From Nymphaea colorata (Eukaryota > Streptophyta > Magnoliopsida > Nymphaeales > Nymphaeaceae), in assembly GCF_008831285.2 (NCBI RefSeq), contig NC_045145.1:1116001-1180000 (forward strand): 64,000 bases of DNA, given 5' to 3'. Below, one piece after another: positions 12,901 to 24,304 of the stretch. The position numbers were made by a program, and so were the translations under genes. The notes beneath the pieces are model-generated. The model was not told the DNA's origin and did not search any database. It saw only the letters and a program-made list of their open reading frames with translations. Every line of letters begins with the position of its first letter. The stretch's first letter is position 1.

Positions 12901-15240
12901 CAATAGATCTTGAGAAGCGACTCCAACTTGGTCTCTTTTGAGCAGCTACAAGGGCAGGTCACATCAGATGGCCAGCAAGCAAATTGATGAAAAATGATAG
13001 AACAGAAACAAATAATAAGTAAAGCATCTAAAGAATTGGGAAAATTTTTTGTACAATCCATACGAAAGTCTTTCAGTATATCACAAAAACCAACTAGAAA
13101 TAGCCTATAGAGGACATGCATTTTCTAGAGGTGAATTTTTTCCCCAAAAAATCATATCATTCTTCCCAGGATGTCTGGGACATAAATCTTATCGGGCTTC
13201 CAGCCAGTGATCATAAAATCCGATGAAAGTTGCTGAACGAGAGCTCACTGCTGCATCCATTTGGTAGTTGTGGAATCAGCAGTCAACCATACAGCCCAAA
13301 GCAACAAATGCGCTGCAATCATGTAGCATCAAAATATACATGAGACTTCTTTTTTCCAACAATTAAAAGGCTTACTACATTAAGCGAACTTGTCTTGGCA
13401 CAAGAAATGCATTCTATTCCACCAACATCCAGGAGCAAGAATGTATGAGCTGAAACGATGCACCCACAATGTAAACACTGGAATAAGAAACATTTTGTTA
13501 AGGAAAGAAATTTTTTTCCAAAAACAACTCAGGGCTACAGTTTTTGACATAATGGAACCTGAATGTATCTAACTGCATTCTAAATAAGAGAATACAATAT
13601 GATGCTTGTGTTCTCAAGCATCACAACAGATATTAGTGCAATTCATCAAAAAAGTGTAGCCAGTTCCATTTGTAGGTTCTTCAACTTTCAACACTTTGAT
13701 GCATGAGAAGTAGATCAGAGCATTTTCATATTTTTAACACAGGGCAACTAGAGTTGGTGTTTACATCCCAGTTTCTAACCTTTCCACACGTCTCACAGTT
13801 CCTCCACCAGCAGCATCAAAATAAAAATCTTCACAAAACCTTAACTCATCATATGCAGAACTACAAGATCAAAAGAGAGTTATCAACATAATGTGGCAGA
13901 ATATTGGTTACTGCTTCCTAAGTGATTAAAAGAAAAGAAGAAAAAACCAAAAAAAGTTAACGCCATGGAGATAAAGTTTTCAAAAGATGTTCAAAGATGG
14001 ACTATTAGTAAAGAAAATGATTCTGACGAAATTCTCTACAGAAAAAGCATCAAAAATAGGAAAAATATAATAGATCCACATGGAACATGAAATCCCCAAA
14101 TGGTGTGATAACTTGGTAATATCCAAATCTAGCAACAGCAAAGAAGCCCCATTCCTCTATGCATATGAAATTCTAGAAGATAGAATTCTTCTCTGGTGAC
14201 CAATAGCTGCTAGTGATAGATAGCTCTTCACAATGACCACTACGACAGGCAAAGGTTCATTAGGGACAAGTATGACGTCTAACTGACTCTCCAGCAGTCG
14301 ACAAAAAAGGGAGTAGCCGACCGATGCTCCATTCCATCAAAACGGCGTCCCACTTTACAGGCCAGATGCAAAATTAAAAAGGCCATCTGCATGCATTTAA
14401 ACAAATAAGAAAGCTTCATTCTTTACAAAATTCACCTAGAACAGGGAAAAGGAACCACATTTTCTGCACACGACCGCTTCAATAACCAAGAAATGATCGA
14501 CTTCTTCACCAAATGAAAAGAAAAGTGAAGGCTTCCACAGTAAGACGTATAGCTTTCCTTGTCAAATCTGCTCGAATGTGTGACACCTAGCACATCATCA
14601 CCATGGGCGTACACTCCACACATACAGACTCCGTAAATTTCACAGAAAGAAAAAGCCAGATATCTATGTTTTTTTCAAGCGGACACCGATGTAATTCTAC
14701 TGGAGAATATGAAAATAAATTGATTTGGGCATTCCTATGCAGATCCCAAGAGAATGCATGGGATAAAACTTAAGAGAGAAAAGTAGACATCGTCTTAAGG
14801 GAGCCTCGAATTCCGATATAATCTATGAATCTGTAGATATCAACACGTACATTTGTTTGGAAAATGTCATGACGGGTCAAATCCAATATTAAATCTAGCC
14901 CTTCAAAAGTCCTAACAGTTTCAGAGTGACAACTTAGAGAAAACCATGTGATTCCAAAGGCGACAAACTTGTCATTCTGCCGAAAATTATTAATGAGAAA
15001 AAGCGTAAAAAAAAATAAAATTCACATTTCTGGCGAATCAAGATCCTTTGTACCCGAGAAAATTTTATACACAGAAAATTCCAGCAACCATCAATTTAAT
15101 TGTGCGTCCATCAACTTAATCGTCCCAACGAGGATGTAAAAAACTGTTTCAAGAACGACAGAGATGTCTTCTTTACGCTGATCTCCAAGCCAGGCAACGA
15201 CCAGACAAAAAAAGAATGAAACAGAGAAAAAAGAACATAC
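12901..15240. other. Gene-free DNA
   Basis: No domain, RNA gene or clear repeat is visible. Frames are short. A minus-strand reading near 13,260-13,330 is open for a few dozen codons with hydrophobic residues, but I cannot link it to any family. This could be the 3' side of the minus-strand gene fragments that follow, or plain spacer. Confidence 0.5.
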
Positions 15241-15345
15241 TCGCAGTGGTCACAGAGCTCGGCCACGTCGCCAGACCTTAATTTCCTCCAACCGAAAACA
15301 ACAATTAACCAGAACAAACTCTGACCCTGCAAAGAGTATTTGTAG
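15241..15345 (-). pseudogene. Possible VAL/HSI2-like zinc-motif exon fragment (tentative)
   Basis: The minus strand reads 'GWRKLRSGDVAELCDHC' and then meets a good splice donor (GTATGT, starting at 15240, phase 2). The N-terminal cysteine motif of plant VAL/HSI2 B3-domain repressors has the pattern 'GW.LRSG..A.LCD.CG.AYE'. The likeness is close but covers only about 17 residues and has one extra residue. The upstream 'CMN..C' half and the downstream 'AYE...C' exon were not found nearby. If right, it is an isolated exon on the same strand as the SBP and TIC110 fragments to the right. It could also be chance. Confidence 0.35.
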
Positions 15346-15469
15346 GGTGAACTAAAACACGTAACAACATCAAGATTAGAAAAAGAAAAACTGCAAACTT
15401 CTTGATCAATCATCCAGCAGGGCGAGAAAAGAGGGGGGAAGCAGACAGTTTCAAGAGTCTAACTCGTGT

Positions 15470-15850
15470 ATGTCTCTTCCTCCTCCTCCTGCGTCTGCCA
15501 CCACTGCTGCCACGGCTGCTGGTGCTTTGGCTGGCCTTTGCTCGTTCAGTGCCGTCGTCTCCCTCATCGCTGTCATTGATTCCCGTTACACCTTGGCATC
15601 TCATCTGCAGCGAACGTCATGCAGGCACATAACACCCTCTTACACATTTCACACACAGACAGAGGCTCACCCACCCAGCACTATTTTGTGTTGCTTCTTT
15701 TTCGGTCGTAAATCTTCCGCATCCTTTTCCCCCCAAAAATCCTCTAATCTCTCACTCTCTCACCCTCGGTCGTTTGCCTGTTCTCCACTGTCCTCCGGGC
15801 CACTTGCCCGTTCTCCACTGCCCTCCGGGCCACTGCCATTTTATAAGTGA
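15470..15850 (+). other. Open frame with splice-donor-like end in a GC-rich island; unrecognised
   Basis: A 126-codon frame opens with a proline/alanine/threonine-rich start, then a hydrophobic stretch ('AGLCSFSAVVSLIAVIDS', about residues 21-38) that could be a membrane segment. The frame ends at TGA immediately inside 'aagtgagt', a strong donor-like site at about 15845. Locally the DNA is much richer in G+C and pyrimidine tracts than its surroundings, like a plant 5' UTR and first exon. I recognise no family. The antisense frame (15410-15604) is arginine-rich and is probably a shadow. Confidence 0.25.
15781..15840. repeat. 30-bp tandem duplication
   Basis: 'ttctccactg' followed by 'ccctccgggc' type sequence is present twice in a row (15781-15810, 15811-15840) with few differences. 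It lies inside the 15470-15850 frame and encodes a repeated Pro/Ser/Leu-rich peptide there. Confidence 0.85.
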
Positions 15851-16381
15851 GTCTTAGCCTGGTCCTGAAACACTGATCTTTCCTCTAGTTAGAACCTGCA
15901 GTAACCATAGAAGATTCAATCTGTGCTTTGGTGGGGTTGGACAGCTCGAGCCTTGTCCACTATACCTTGATACGGATGGGCTAGTTTCGCTGCATTCCGT
16001 TCTTGACTCTGTACTGAAGTGGCCCGCAACCTAATCCATCTTTTTCTCCTCTTTCAAGGATGGTGTGGGACAAAAAAAAGAATTGGGGAAAAATTTTCAC
16101 CGTCATTTCTTTGATGGGAAACATTTTTCATCCGTGAAAGTGGGAGAACATGCGACGGAGGGAGAACATGCGACGAAGACTTCTACTTTTGTATTTAAAA
16201 ACTTATCTACGATGTTGACATGCCACCTCTTTGAATTCTCCAAATTAATCCAACAATCCAAGGCGTTGTGCTTCTTGAGCAATTCCCATGTGATACTTCA
16301 ACATAATGGGCACTCTTGTTTGAATATGCATCTTATTTCCGTTCTCATCTCATTTATTTTCAAATGACCACGAAGTCAACC

Positions 16382-17038
16382 CTAAATAGGACCATCAGGT
16401 TCAAGCCCAAAATCTACAAAGAAGTTTGGATTCAGTTTCAATCCACCCTTCTTTGTGTCCATGTCAATCCGCAGCATTTGTGAGCCCTCCTCCAAGATCT
16501 CTGGATAGAATTGCCGATCCCATGTGCTAAAGAGTGAGTTAGTCACCCACAATCTCTTACCGTCCAAGCTCAACCGGATCATTTGTGGCCCACCTCTGAG
16601 TCTGTTTCCCTGAGGAAAGCAAGAATATGTAAAAACAACAATGACTTAAACACACACTTTTACTTCAGGAACATCAAACTGAGACTCCAACCCATCTTTA
16701 GATACTACAACTATCTGGCTTCCCTTCTGAATGAGTCCACCAACCCATAGTTGTCCAGTCAAAACAGGCTTTGAAGGGTCCTGCGGCGATATTTGACACT
16801 GTCACACTGACCTCCAATGGTAGGAGATCTGAGTTACCAAGGTCCAGTGTGTTTCAGTTCACCATCGGGCCAGCTATATACATGTAGATGTCTTCATAAC
16901 GTCCATCTTCTACATGTTGGAGACTAAATCCTTTTGTAAAAGATTTTGGTGCTCCCCATGATGAACTAATCATGGTCTTGTGTCAGGGCTGATACCAGAA
17001 GTCATATCCAAATAGAGGACTTACCAAGTTTCTCCCAT
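16382..17038 (-). pseudogene. Selenium-binding protein (SBP56 / methanethiol oxidase) pseudogene fragment
   Basis: Three pieces of the C-terminal half of plant SBP are recognisable. The first starts after an acceptor (CAG, exon from 17038): 'RWEKLG', then after a shift 'SPLFGYDFWYQP', a stop where the family has Arg, and 'HKTMISSSWGAPK', 'GFSLQHVEDG', and in a shifted frame 'WPDGELK', then 'LDLGNS.LLPLEV'. About 100 residues are then missing. The second piece reads 'DPSKPVLTGQLWVGG' and 'QFDVPEVK' (ending 16658). A 48-bp gap with GT...AG ends (16610-16657) separates it from the last piece, '[19 protein letters not shown]' through '[15 protein letters not shown]', after which a stop falls before the family's usual 'AHEMRYPGGD' end. 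SBP proteins oxidise methanethiol or bind selenium in the cytosol. Stop, frameshifts and deletion make this a dead fragment. Confidence 0.88.
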
Positions 17039-17769
17039 CTGAACCAGAACATACATATCAGAGGTCAAAAGTACCAGATTTCAACACAAATGAAGATATG
17101 CCGATCAGAGCACTCACATCAAATGCATGGGATAAGAGCTAAAATTCATTCCAAGAAGTCCATGTGATCTTAAGAGATTTATCTTATCACAGCAAAATCA
17201 AGTGAGGACAGTGATTATGCTCATGTGAGGCAGTGTTAAGTAAACTTGTACAAGAAAAAAGAACTTGCCAGAACCAGTTCACTGATGCGAAAGCTCAACC
17301 TGTCACACTTAAATTTATAGAAAGAGATCAGATTTGGTGTGGAAAGAACTAGTGATACTGGCACAATGCAAGTTCCCTGCTTGTTTTCTCTAAACAACGA
17401 AAAATAGAAACTGTTGAACATATATGACAGGGGACTGTGTGAGTGAGTTTATGATTGAAATAACATGTCATCAAAATAATTGCTGCAGACCATAAAAGAT
17501 TTCATTTAGAAAATTTGTAAGCTTTGAGGACAATTTCAATGACCAATATTGAGATAAAAACATTATGAAAAAGCAAGAATGGGTTATCGTTGAGGTTCCA
17601 AGCCATGATACATTTTGAACATGGAAAGAGAATACTTGTGTCTCACAGTATGCATGTTATGCATGTACAGCATCTTCTATGAATCCCCCCATATAAACAT
17701 GGGGGTTGGGCTGACCTGCAATTCTAAAATTACAAAAGATGCCCTTACAAAAATACATGGAGGAATCTT

Positions 17770-18405
17770 CGGATGAATGAAATGGATCAAAATGCAGTTC
17801 ACTGCGAAGGAAAGTTCCTTTGCTAGTTGCTCTCTCCAATTCTCCTTGAGAAAATGCTTTTGAAAGCCGTCTAAGGTAGAATACAGAGAAAACTTCAAGC
17901 ATAATCCTTTCAGCTTTAGATTTGTTTAAACCAAATATATCCTTCACATATTGAAAGCAGTAAGCTGCATGTAGAAAAAGAACAAAGAAAAAGGTTAGAA
18001 AATTATAAGCACAAGAAAGGAAGTGCAACTAAGGACCTCCATCTATTTGCATAACCTACAAATGTTTTGGACATCTATGAATCCAGAAACTGCATAATGT
18101 AAACTCACGTTTTTTTTCCTTCAATATGCCCATTATAGAAAGCTTGCATTAAATATGATCGAAAGAAGCTTCAAGTCATCCACTTTTCCATCCATCATGT
18201 TTACCACCTAAAACAAGAATAAATAGTAGTGACCAGAAATTGCACACTAAGAAATCCACCAGATTCAACAACTTCAATTATATCATTGTAGAAGACTTTT
18301 TTTTTTTGCTTGAAGTGCTAGATTCTGCATTAATAATTTATGATCAAAGGAGAAATGGACAGTGGCACTTATGGCATGAACCTCCAAAGTTGCCTCAGCA
18401 ATAAG
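17770..18405 (-). pseudogene. TIC110 (chloroplast inner-envelope import component) pseudogene fragment
   Basis: Three successive exon-like pieces keep the order and splice sites of a TIC110 gene. The first, from 18405 after a CACAG acceptor, reads 'LIAEATLEVHAISATVHFS'. The second, 18109-18207 after TTTTAG and before GTGAGT, reads 'VVNMMDGKVDDLKLL' and then, after a one-base shift, 'MQAFYNGHIEGKK'. The third, from 17964 after ATGCAG, reads 'VKDIFGLNKSKAERIMLEV' and 'LRRLSKAFSQGELERATSKG', ending 'ELHFDP'. TIC110 is a long helical-repeat protein of the plastid inner membrane that anchors chaperones on the stromal side; the pieces fit its repeated 'FGL...A..IM.DV...Y..RL' pattern. A frameshift, loss of an 'NLCE'-like stretch before 'ELHFDP' and absence of the rest of the gene mark it as a fragment. 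Introns are kept, so it was not copied from processed mRNA. Confidence 0.8.
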
Positions 18406-18559
18406 CTGTGCAAAATAACAATAATCACTATGAAAAGAAAAGAAAGAAACAAGAAATTGAAAGAGGAATAAAACCAAAGTCAAAAGAGTATGACAGTAGG
18501 CAAAGAGTAATTTAAGCACAATTACCTCCATTCTTCAAACCAACCAGTAGTTCAGATTC

Positions 18560-21500
18560 TTCTCCCCGCTAAAATAACTGAGAAAACAAAACTTTTCTAC
18601 CACTCTAGACACAGGCCTTGGCATATTTTTAAAATGTAGATTAACACATGATTGTATTATAAGCGAGTTCGATACGAACAATATGAACAAAATAGATTCA
18701 CATACTTTTAGAATGTAGGCTTCCATGTTAGCAAACACATGATTGTATCATAACAATGTATGATTTGAAATTCAAAGACTCTATCAGAATGTTACACACA
18801 CCCATGAATTTGACCAGATTATATTTATCAAAAGAATCAAGTTGTCACGGGCTGACTTTTTCAAGCCCATTTGGCCCGCGTTGCACCGAAGGATAGTCGG
18901 TCTGCAACACAAGTGAAGGCATTGAAAAAGGAAAACCAAGAACCTAAGACACTAAAGCACCTAAACAACCCATGTTACAATGAAAGTAAAACTAAACATG
19001 ACACTATGTAGAAAACCATTAAAGCAGAAAACAATTGCCCAACTCAACAAAAATAAATAATCAAACTAAATCAAAATAGGATCCTACTGAATACAAATCA
19101 AACCAATGACCTTAACCGCTGGACAAGTGCAATAGCTAGCTAAAGGATCTATTAAACTAATCTGACACTAATATGACACAGAAGAAACTGAGCATTATGC
19201 TTGTCTAAAACCATGAAGGACCTGAGGACATAAAGCCCAAAACCCATGCAACTTCGATGAATAGAACCTTTCAAAAATGTCACAGTTCAAAATGGACTAC
19301 AGAATTGATTTGTCCTTTTAAAAAGAGATAAGAGGTGTTCCATGACAGGCTCAACCCTAAGTTTGTGTTATGTTGTAGACACTCGGTTAGGATGGAATAA
19401 TGGGCCAGGCTTAATCACTTATCCCAAATGATATGCATCTCTTGAGACAAAGAAATGACATTCGTCACACTCAACATGAGTTGACTAGGTTCGAGGTGTT
19501 TCATCTATACCATGAATGGAATAATGGTTTGGCAATGGAATGGCCAACATCTTTCAAGGCCAAAGGGGATTGGGAATGAAATGACAAACATATTTCAAGA
19601 CCAAAGGAGACTGGTTAGTTCCTCCTATGACTAGAGATGTCAAGTTTTAGTTTGAAATAGTTCAAAAATGATCAATTTAACTAATAAGCATGAGTGCTCT
19701 TGTTGTGAAAATAATATGGCCTTCATTTACACATAGCACCTACCGTACAAGCATTAGGATTCATTTCGCATCAATGTCATCAAATCTCTAGAAGGGATGC
19801 CTTTCAATTTCCAAAATATGAACATAAACGAATCATACTCAGCATCTTAGGTAATAAAAAATAGGAGAAGATATTGACCCTAGGACAGCACATCTACCAA
19901 AGATTTTCACATTCAATTCCTGCGAGTTCAGCCTTCATGCCTTTCATCTCTTGGCAAACACCTTTTGTTTTTTTTTCCTCTTTTGTTTTTCTTTCTCTTG
20001 CATTCAACTTTTGCCTTAAATTTTTATTTATTTATTTATTTTTTAGGCCAACCTTCACCTTTGAGGGAATGCCTCACCACCCCAAAGGCTACTCTGAAAC
20101 TCCACCGCTTTGGTGGTTATGTGTAGCTTTGTCGCGTATCCAACCCGCTTCACCTTGCGGGTTTTCGACAAGCCAAAGGTTCTTAAGGCGTTCTCTTCGC
20201 GGTATAGACATAAATCACCTATATGCCTACCTGATACTCTTGATTACTGACCCAGAGGAATGACTACACAAGCCCCAACCCAACCTCTCAACTCTCATCT
20301 TGCTACCTACCAAGATCTTACAAAGCATTTTGGTTTCTCTCTCAAGATATCTTCCTGCTAAATCCTTGCAAATGCTTGATTACCAGAGAGTCAATAGCAT
20401 TTCCTAGTCTCGACTTTCTCAACTTCACAGGACCTTTCCTTACTACTCATATTCAGGATCTTTTCAATTTTCCTCTTCTATTGTTTGGCAACAAAAATTT
20501 GAAATTTTATCCTTCTGCTCAAGGAGGTACTAAGAATAAAGAAAAGCCACATCATTGTGTGAGAAGATACTTTTAAAATGCTTTTAAGCAAAACTAAAAA
20601 TTATCACTTTTACAAAAATTCTTAACATTAAATGGTATATCATCAAACAGAAAGGAATTCTACTTTAAAGAAGAGGGTGAATGCAAAATAGCATAGGCTG
20701 GTTGGGTAGAAAAATGAACTTCACCAACTCTCCTAAGGACTTCTATACGAAAAGTTGGTTTAATAGTGATGATTTTCCATAAATGTTTGAGTCCTCAACT
20801 GATTGAAAGTTTTACAAATGGTTTAGGTTAAGCTCTAATCTTTCCCCAAAGGAAGCCCGAGATAAACCAATCCTATGTGGTGGATTTTGTAAAATCATCA
20901 AGTGCATGATAATGACAACTACGGGATTAGACTCTGTTAGACTCTAAATGTATGACTATCCAGCAAAGTTGATTAGTCTTGTGCCCTGGTTACATGAGGA
21001 CTTTGGAAAATATGTTCTTGACCACAAACTAATAAAGCATTAGCAGAAAACATCCAAGCACAATGTCGTCATACATGGAGGTGTCATGGACTTGACTTTA
21101 TTTATGTCATCTACCTACTCCTTACCATGACCTTATGCTGCCCTTCCTTTGCATGATATGTTGACTTGCTTCCTCTTTGAGATATCTACGAAAGGCCTGA
21201 ACCAAGCTACACCACTTAGAGAACTGATTTTCATCCGTTGACTTCAAATGATAACCCTAGAGTTCACCATCTACCCTACGAAACATGACCAAGTGACGAG
21301 GCGAATCTCAAAACTCTTGAATCTAGGTCAGAGAAAAAAAAGATTAAGCTAACAACTGAGGAAAATGTTTCGCCTAAAACAAGCATAGGCTTCCAAAATT
21401 TCCTATCCACAGCAACAACATACAACACTAACGTTCTTGACGAGCATGACAACTTAATTTAAATGAAGGCACCATACTTTATAAACACAGAAATCCCTGA

Positions 21501-21660
21501 AGAGACCTCCAGTCCATGTTAGTTGATCAAATCAGAACTACATGCAACGGATCCACCTGATTCCTACAACTGAAACCTGACCAAATTGTGGCACTAAAAA
21601 CCTCCCAATACATGATCTAAAGCCGAAGTCAAGAGAAGCAGCAAAACAAGGTACTCGATC
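18560..21660. other. Gene-free DNA
   Basis: I see no recognisable gene here. A 129-codon frame at 19874-20263 starts inside T-rich simple sequence (19965-20045) and continues into a GC-richer patch at 20050-20210. It matches nothing I know and may be retroelement leader DNA. The remainder is AT-rich spacer. Confidence 0.5.
19538..19615. repeat. 40-bp direct repeat, two units
   Basis: The phrase 'ggaatggccaacatctttca' with its continuation recurs 40 bp later as a diverged copy ('gaaatgacaaacatatttca'). This is a small local duplication. Confidence 0.65.
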
Positions 21661-21699
21661 AGCAATCACAAAGTGGATTGGGGAAATAACCTGCAGATA

Positions 21700-21704
21700 C
21701 TATG

Positions 21705-21755
<51 letters not shown>

Positions 21756-22970
21756 GTGTTGTGTAATATGCGTATACACATATATAATATAATATATATA
21801 ATATTCATAATTCCAACATAACATATATATGGTAGTAGACATTGTACATATTTATATACAGATATTAATATATGTATGTAATATATATCTATATATTCAC
21901 ACATAATGTACACATGCATGTACACATATAATACAAATATGTACATATATATGTTAGATGTATATGTATATATTACGTAAATACAAATAATTGTATATAT
22001 ATATATGGATATATGTTATATGTACATACATTATAAGTACATATTTGATATTTGTATATTAAATGCACATGTATACATATATACATATATTAATATGCAC
22101 ATATATATAGTATGAATGTGTACCACCATATGTTTGCATATATGTGTTATATACATACATACACATATGTATTAACATATATATACAAATGTACAAATGT
22201 ATGTATAGGTACCTATATGTTGAAATTATACCTATTATATACGTATATATAATGTATATGTGTATACGTACATATATATCTGTGTGTGTACATATGTATA
22301 TATAACGTATTACTATACATAACATATATACATATATTATATATATGTACCTATACATATAATATATTTTATTGTAACATACTATATGTACATTGGTACA
22401 ATGTATTACATATATAATATACACACAACATACATATATTTTATATACATATTGTGTGTACTCATATGTACGTACACATAATATATACATATAACGTATT
22501 ACTATACATAACACATATACATATATTATGTATATGTACCTGTACATATAATATATTTTTACTGTAACATACTATATGTACATTGGTACAATGTATTACA
22601 TATATAATATACACATAACATACATATATTTTATATACATATTGTACTACATATTCATAAGTGTATACATATTGTATGTACTCACATGTAGGTACATATG
22701 ATATATAAAAATGTATATATGTGTACATATATCCTTATTGTATAACATTATACACATATATATGTGTATATATACATATATAAATGTGTACATCTCAAAA
22801 TACTTATATTATATATAACATCTATTAGCATTACATATGTACAAATTATACATATACATGCATATATGTCTTATATACATATTACATGTATAATATAATA
22901 TGTATCCATATGTACATGTATATAAGTATCACATATGTACGTATTATACACAATATTATAAAAAGCATAT
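21700..22970. repeat. TA/CA/TG-rich microsatellite block, about 1.3 kb
   Basis: An (AC)n run (about 21710-21742) is followed by more than 1.2 kb in which nearly every base belongs to short TA, ATAC, GTAT and ACAT units. Minus-strand frames here read as Tyr/Ile/Val/Cys strings, and they are artefacts of the repeat. Such DNA readily forms hairpins. Confidence 0.9.
22270..22660. repeat. 189-bp tandem duplication inside the microsatellite block
   Basis: 'acgtattactatacataaca' at 22305 recurs at 22494, and the following sequence, including 'acattggtacaatgtattac', matches base for base with few changes. The offset is 189 bp over about two units. It shows segmental duplication within the block beyond slippage of short units. 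Confidence 0.85.
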
Positions 22971-23008
22971 CGTAAGGCGTTTCAGTCTGAGGTGGAATCT
23001 AATCCCTA

Positions 23009-23725
23009 ATAGTGATGATGCCGATCGATCTTCTCAGGACTTCCGCTACAACGTCCAATGATCAGCGAACATGAGACTCAAGAATGGTGGAAACGATTGG
23101 GAAATATCGAAGGATCGAGCGAGAGAGGGAGTTGTGCAAAGATGATCGAGGTTGAGAGATTGCAAGAGAAACAGAAAATACATTATAAAGAGGGAGAGAT
23201 AGTTGTCCAAAACCTCGATTGTCTATTCTGCGGGTTATGTGAAACCCTCATTCGAGTGATGGCTTTCGATCGCTCTCAACGAGGTGATCATTGCCGATCG
23301 ATCTCCCGGGTCTTTCGCTACAATGTCCAATGATCAGCAACCACAAGACTCAAGAATGGTGGAAGCGATTGGGAAACATCAAAAGATCGAGCGAGAGAGG
23401 GAGTTGCACAAAGATGATCGAGGTTGAGAGATTGCAAATGAAACAGAAAATACATTATTAAGAGGGAGAGATAGTTGTCCAAACCCTCAATCGTTTGTTC
23501 CGCGGGTTATGTGAAACCCTCATTCGAGTGATGGCTTTCCATTACTCTCAATGAGGTGATGATGCCAATCGATCTCCCACGTCTTCCGCTACAGTGCCCA
23601 ATGATCAGCGAACATGAGACTCAAGAATGGTGGAAGCAATTGGGAAATATTAGCAAGCGAGGGAGTTGGGCAAAGATGATCGAGGTTGAGAGGTTGCAAG
23701 AGAAACAGAAAATACATTACAAAAA
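23009..23725. repeat. 272-bp tandem repeat, about 2.6 units
   Basis: Units start near 23009, 23281 and 23553. 'ccgatcgatc' at 23021 and 23293, and 'ccaatcgatc' at 23565, set the period at exactly 272 bp. Each unit contains 'gatcagc', 'actcaagaatggtgga', a GA-rich phrase and 'atgatcgaggttgagag'. The third unit lacks a short 'gatcgagcgaga' stretch and stops about 170 bp in. Plus-strand frames in units 1 and 3 give the same peptide start 'MISEHETQEWWK', but unit 2 has it broken, so coding is doubtful. Confidence 0.9.
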
Positions 23726-24299
23726 GATGATTTCCACACCATCCCGAATTAAAATTGAAGTTTGGGTAGCAAATGAGTGACAGATTATCGATTGACATAC
23801 GCTTCATATGTGATTGGAATCGATAAATGGCACGTACATGGGATCTCATGGTTGTGGCAATAAATAGGTAGACATAAAAGAAATAAGGTGCGGCATGGAG
23901 TAGCATTATTAAAAATTAGAAGCTCGACCAGATCCCTGCTTCATAAAATTTCAAAGGTTTCCCATCCCAATCTCAAAGCACCAAAAACCCAGCTCCCATC
24001 TAAAAGCAAGAGTGATTTGTACAATGGAATCTCTTTCTCGAAAAGTTTGTAAACAAGGTATAAGGTGTTCAAAAAGGAATGTGGTGGACTGTTTTTTTGC
24101 ATCTCAATATTGCGTAATGAACCAAGATTCCTAGGATGCTCATAAATTATTTCCAAACGACTCATAAGGGCAAGGAGATCAAGGGAATTTATTTGATTTT
24201 GGAGAATGTCAGTTGAATGTAATGGGGGACTTTTCGATCTTTTATGGCGGCAGATCAAATTTACATCCATATCCAGTATAATTTCAAATTTAGAACTCG
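23726..24299. other. Gene-free flank left of the large LTR element
   Basis: A 109-codon minus-strand frame (23941-24270) with leucine-rich composition ends close to the insertion point of the LTR element. I recognise no family. It might be a fragment cut off by the insertion, but the right flank beyond 35,853 does not continue it in any frame I can see. Confidence 0.35.
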
Positions 24300-24304
24300 T
24301 TGCA
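24300..24304. repeat. Target site duplication TTGCA (left)
   Basis: TTGCA directly precedes the left LTR (starting TGGTGGG at 24305). The same five bases follow the right LTR at 35848-35852. A 5-bp duplication is standard for Ty3/gypsy integrases. Confidence 0.93.

Noticed and set aside
21659-22728. Long minus-strand frames of 88-162 codons rich in Tyr, Ile and Cys
   Set aside because: They are produced by TA/CA/GTAT repeats lacking stop codons; no domain and no normal composition.
23058-23780. Two frames sharing the start 'MISEHETQEWWK'
   Set aside because: The shared peptide comes from the 272-bp tandem repeat. The middle unit has the frame broken, so there is no sign of coding constraint.
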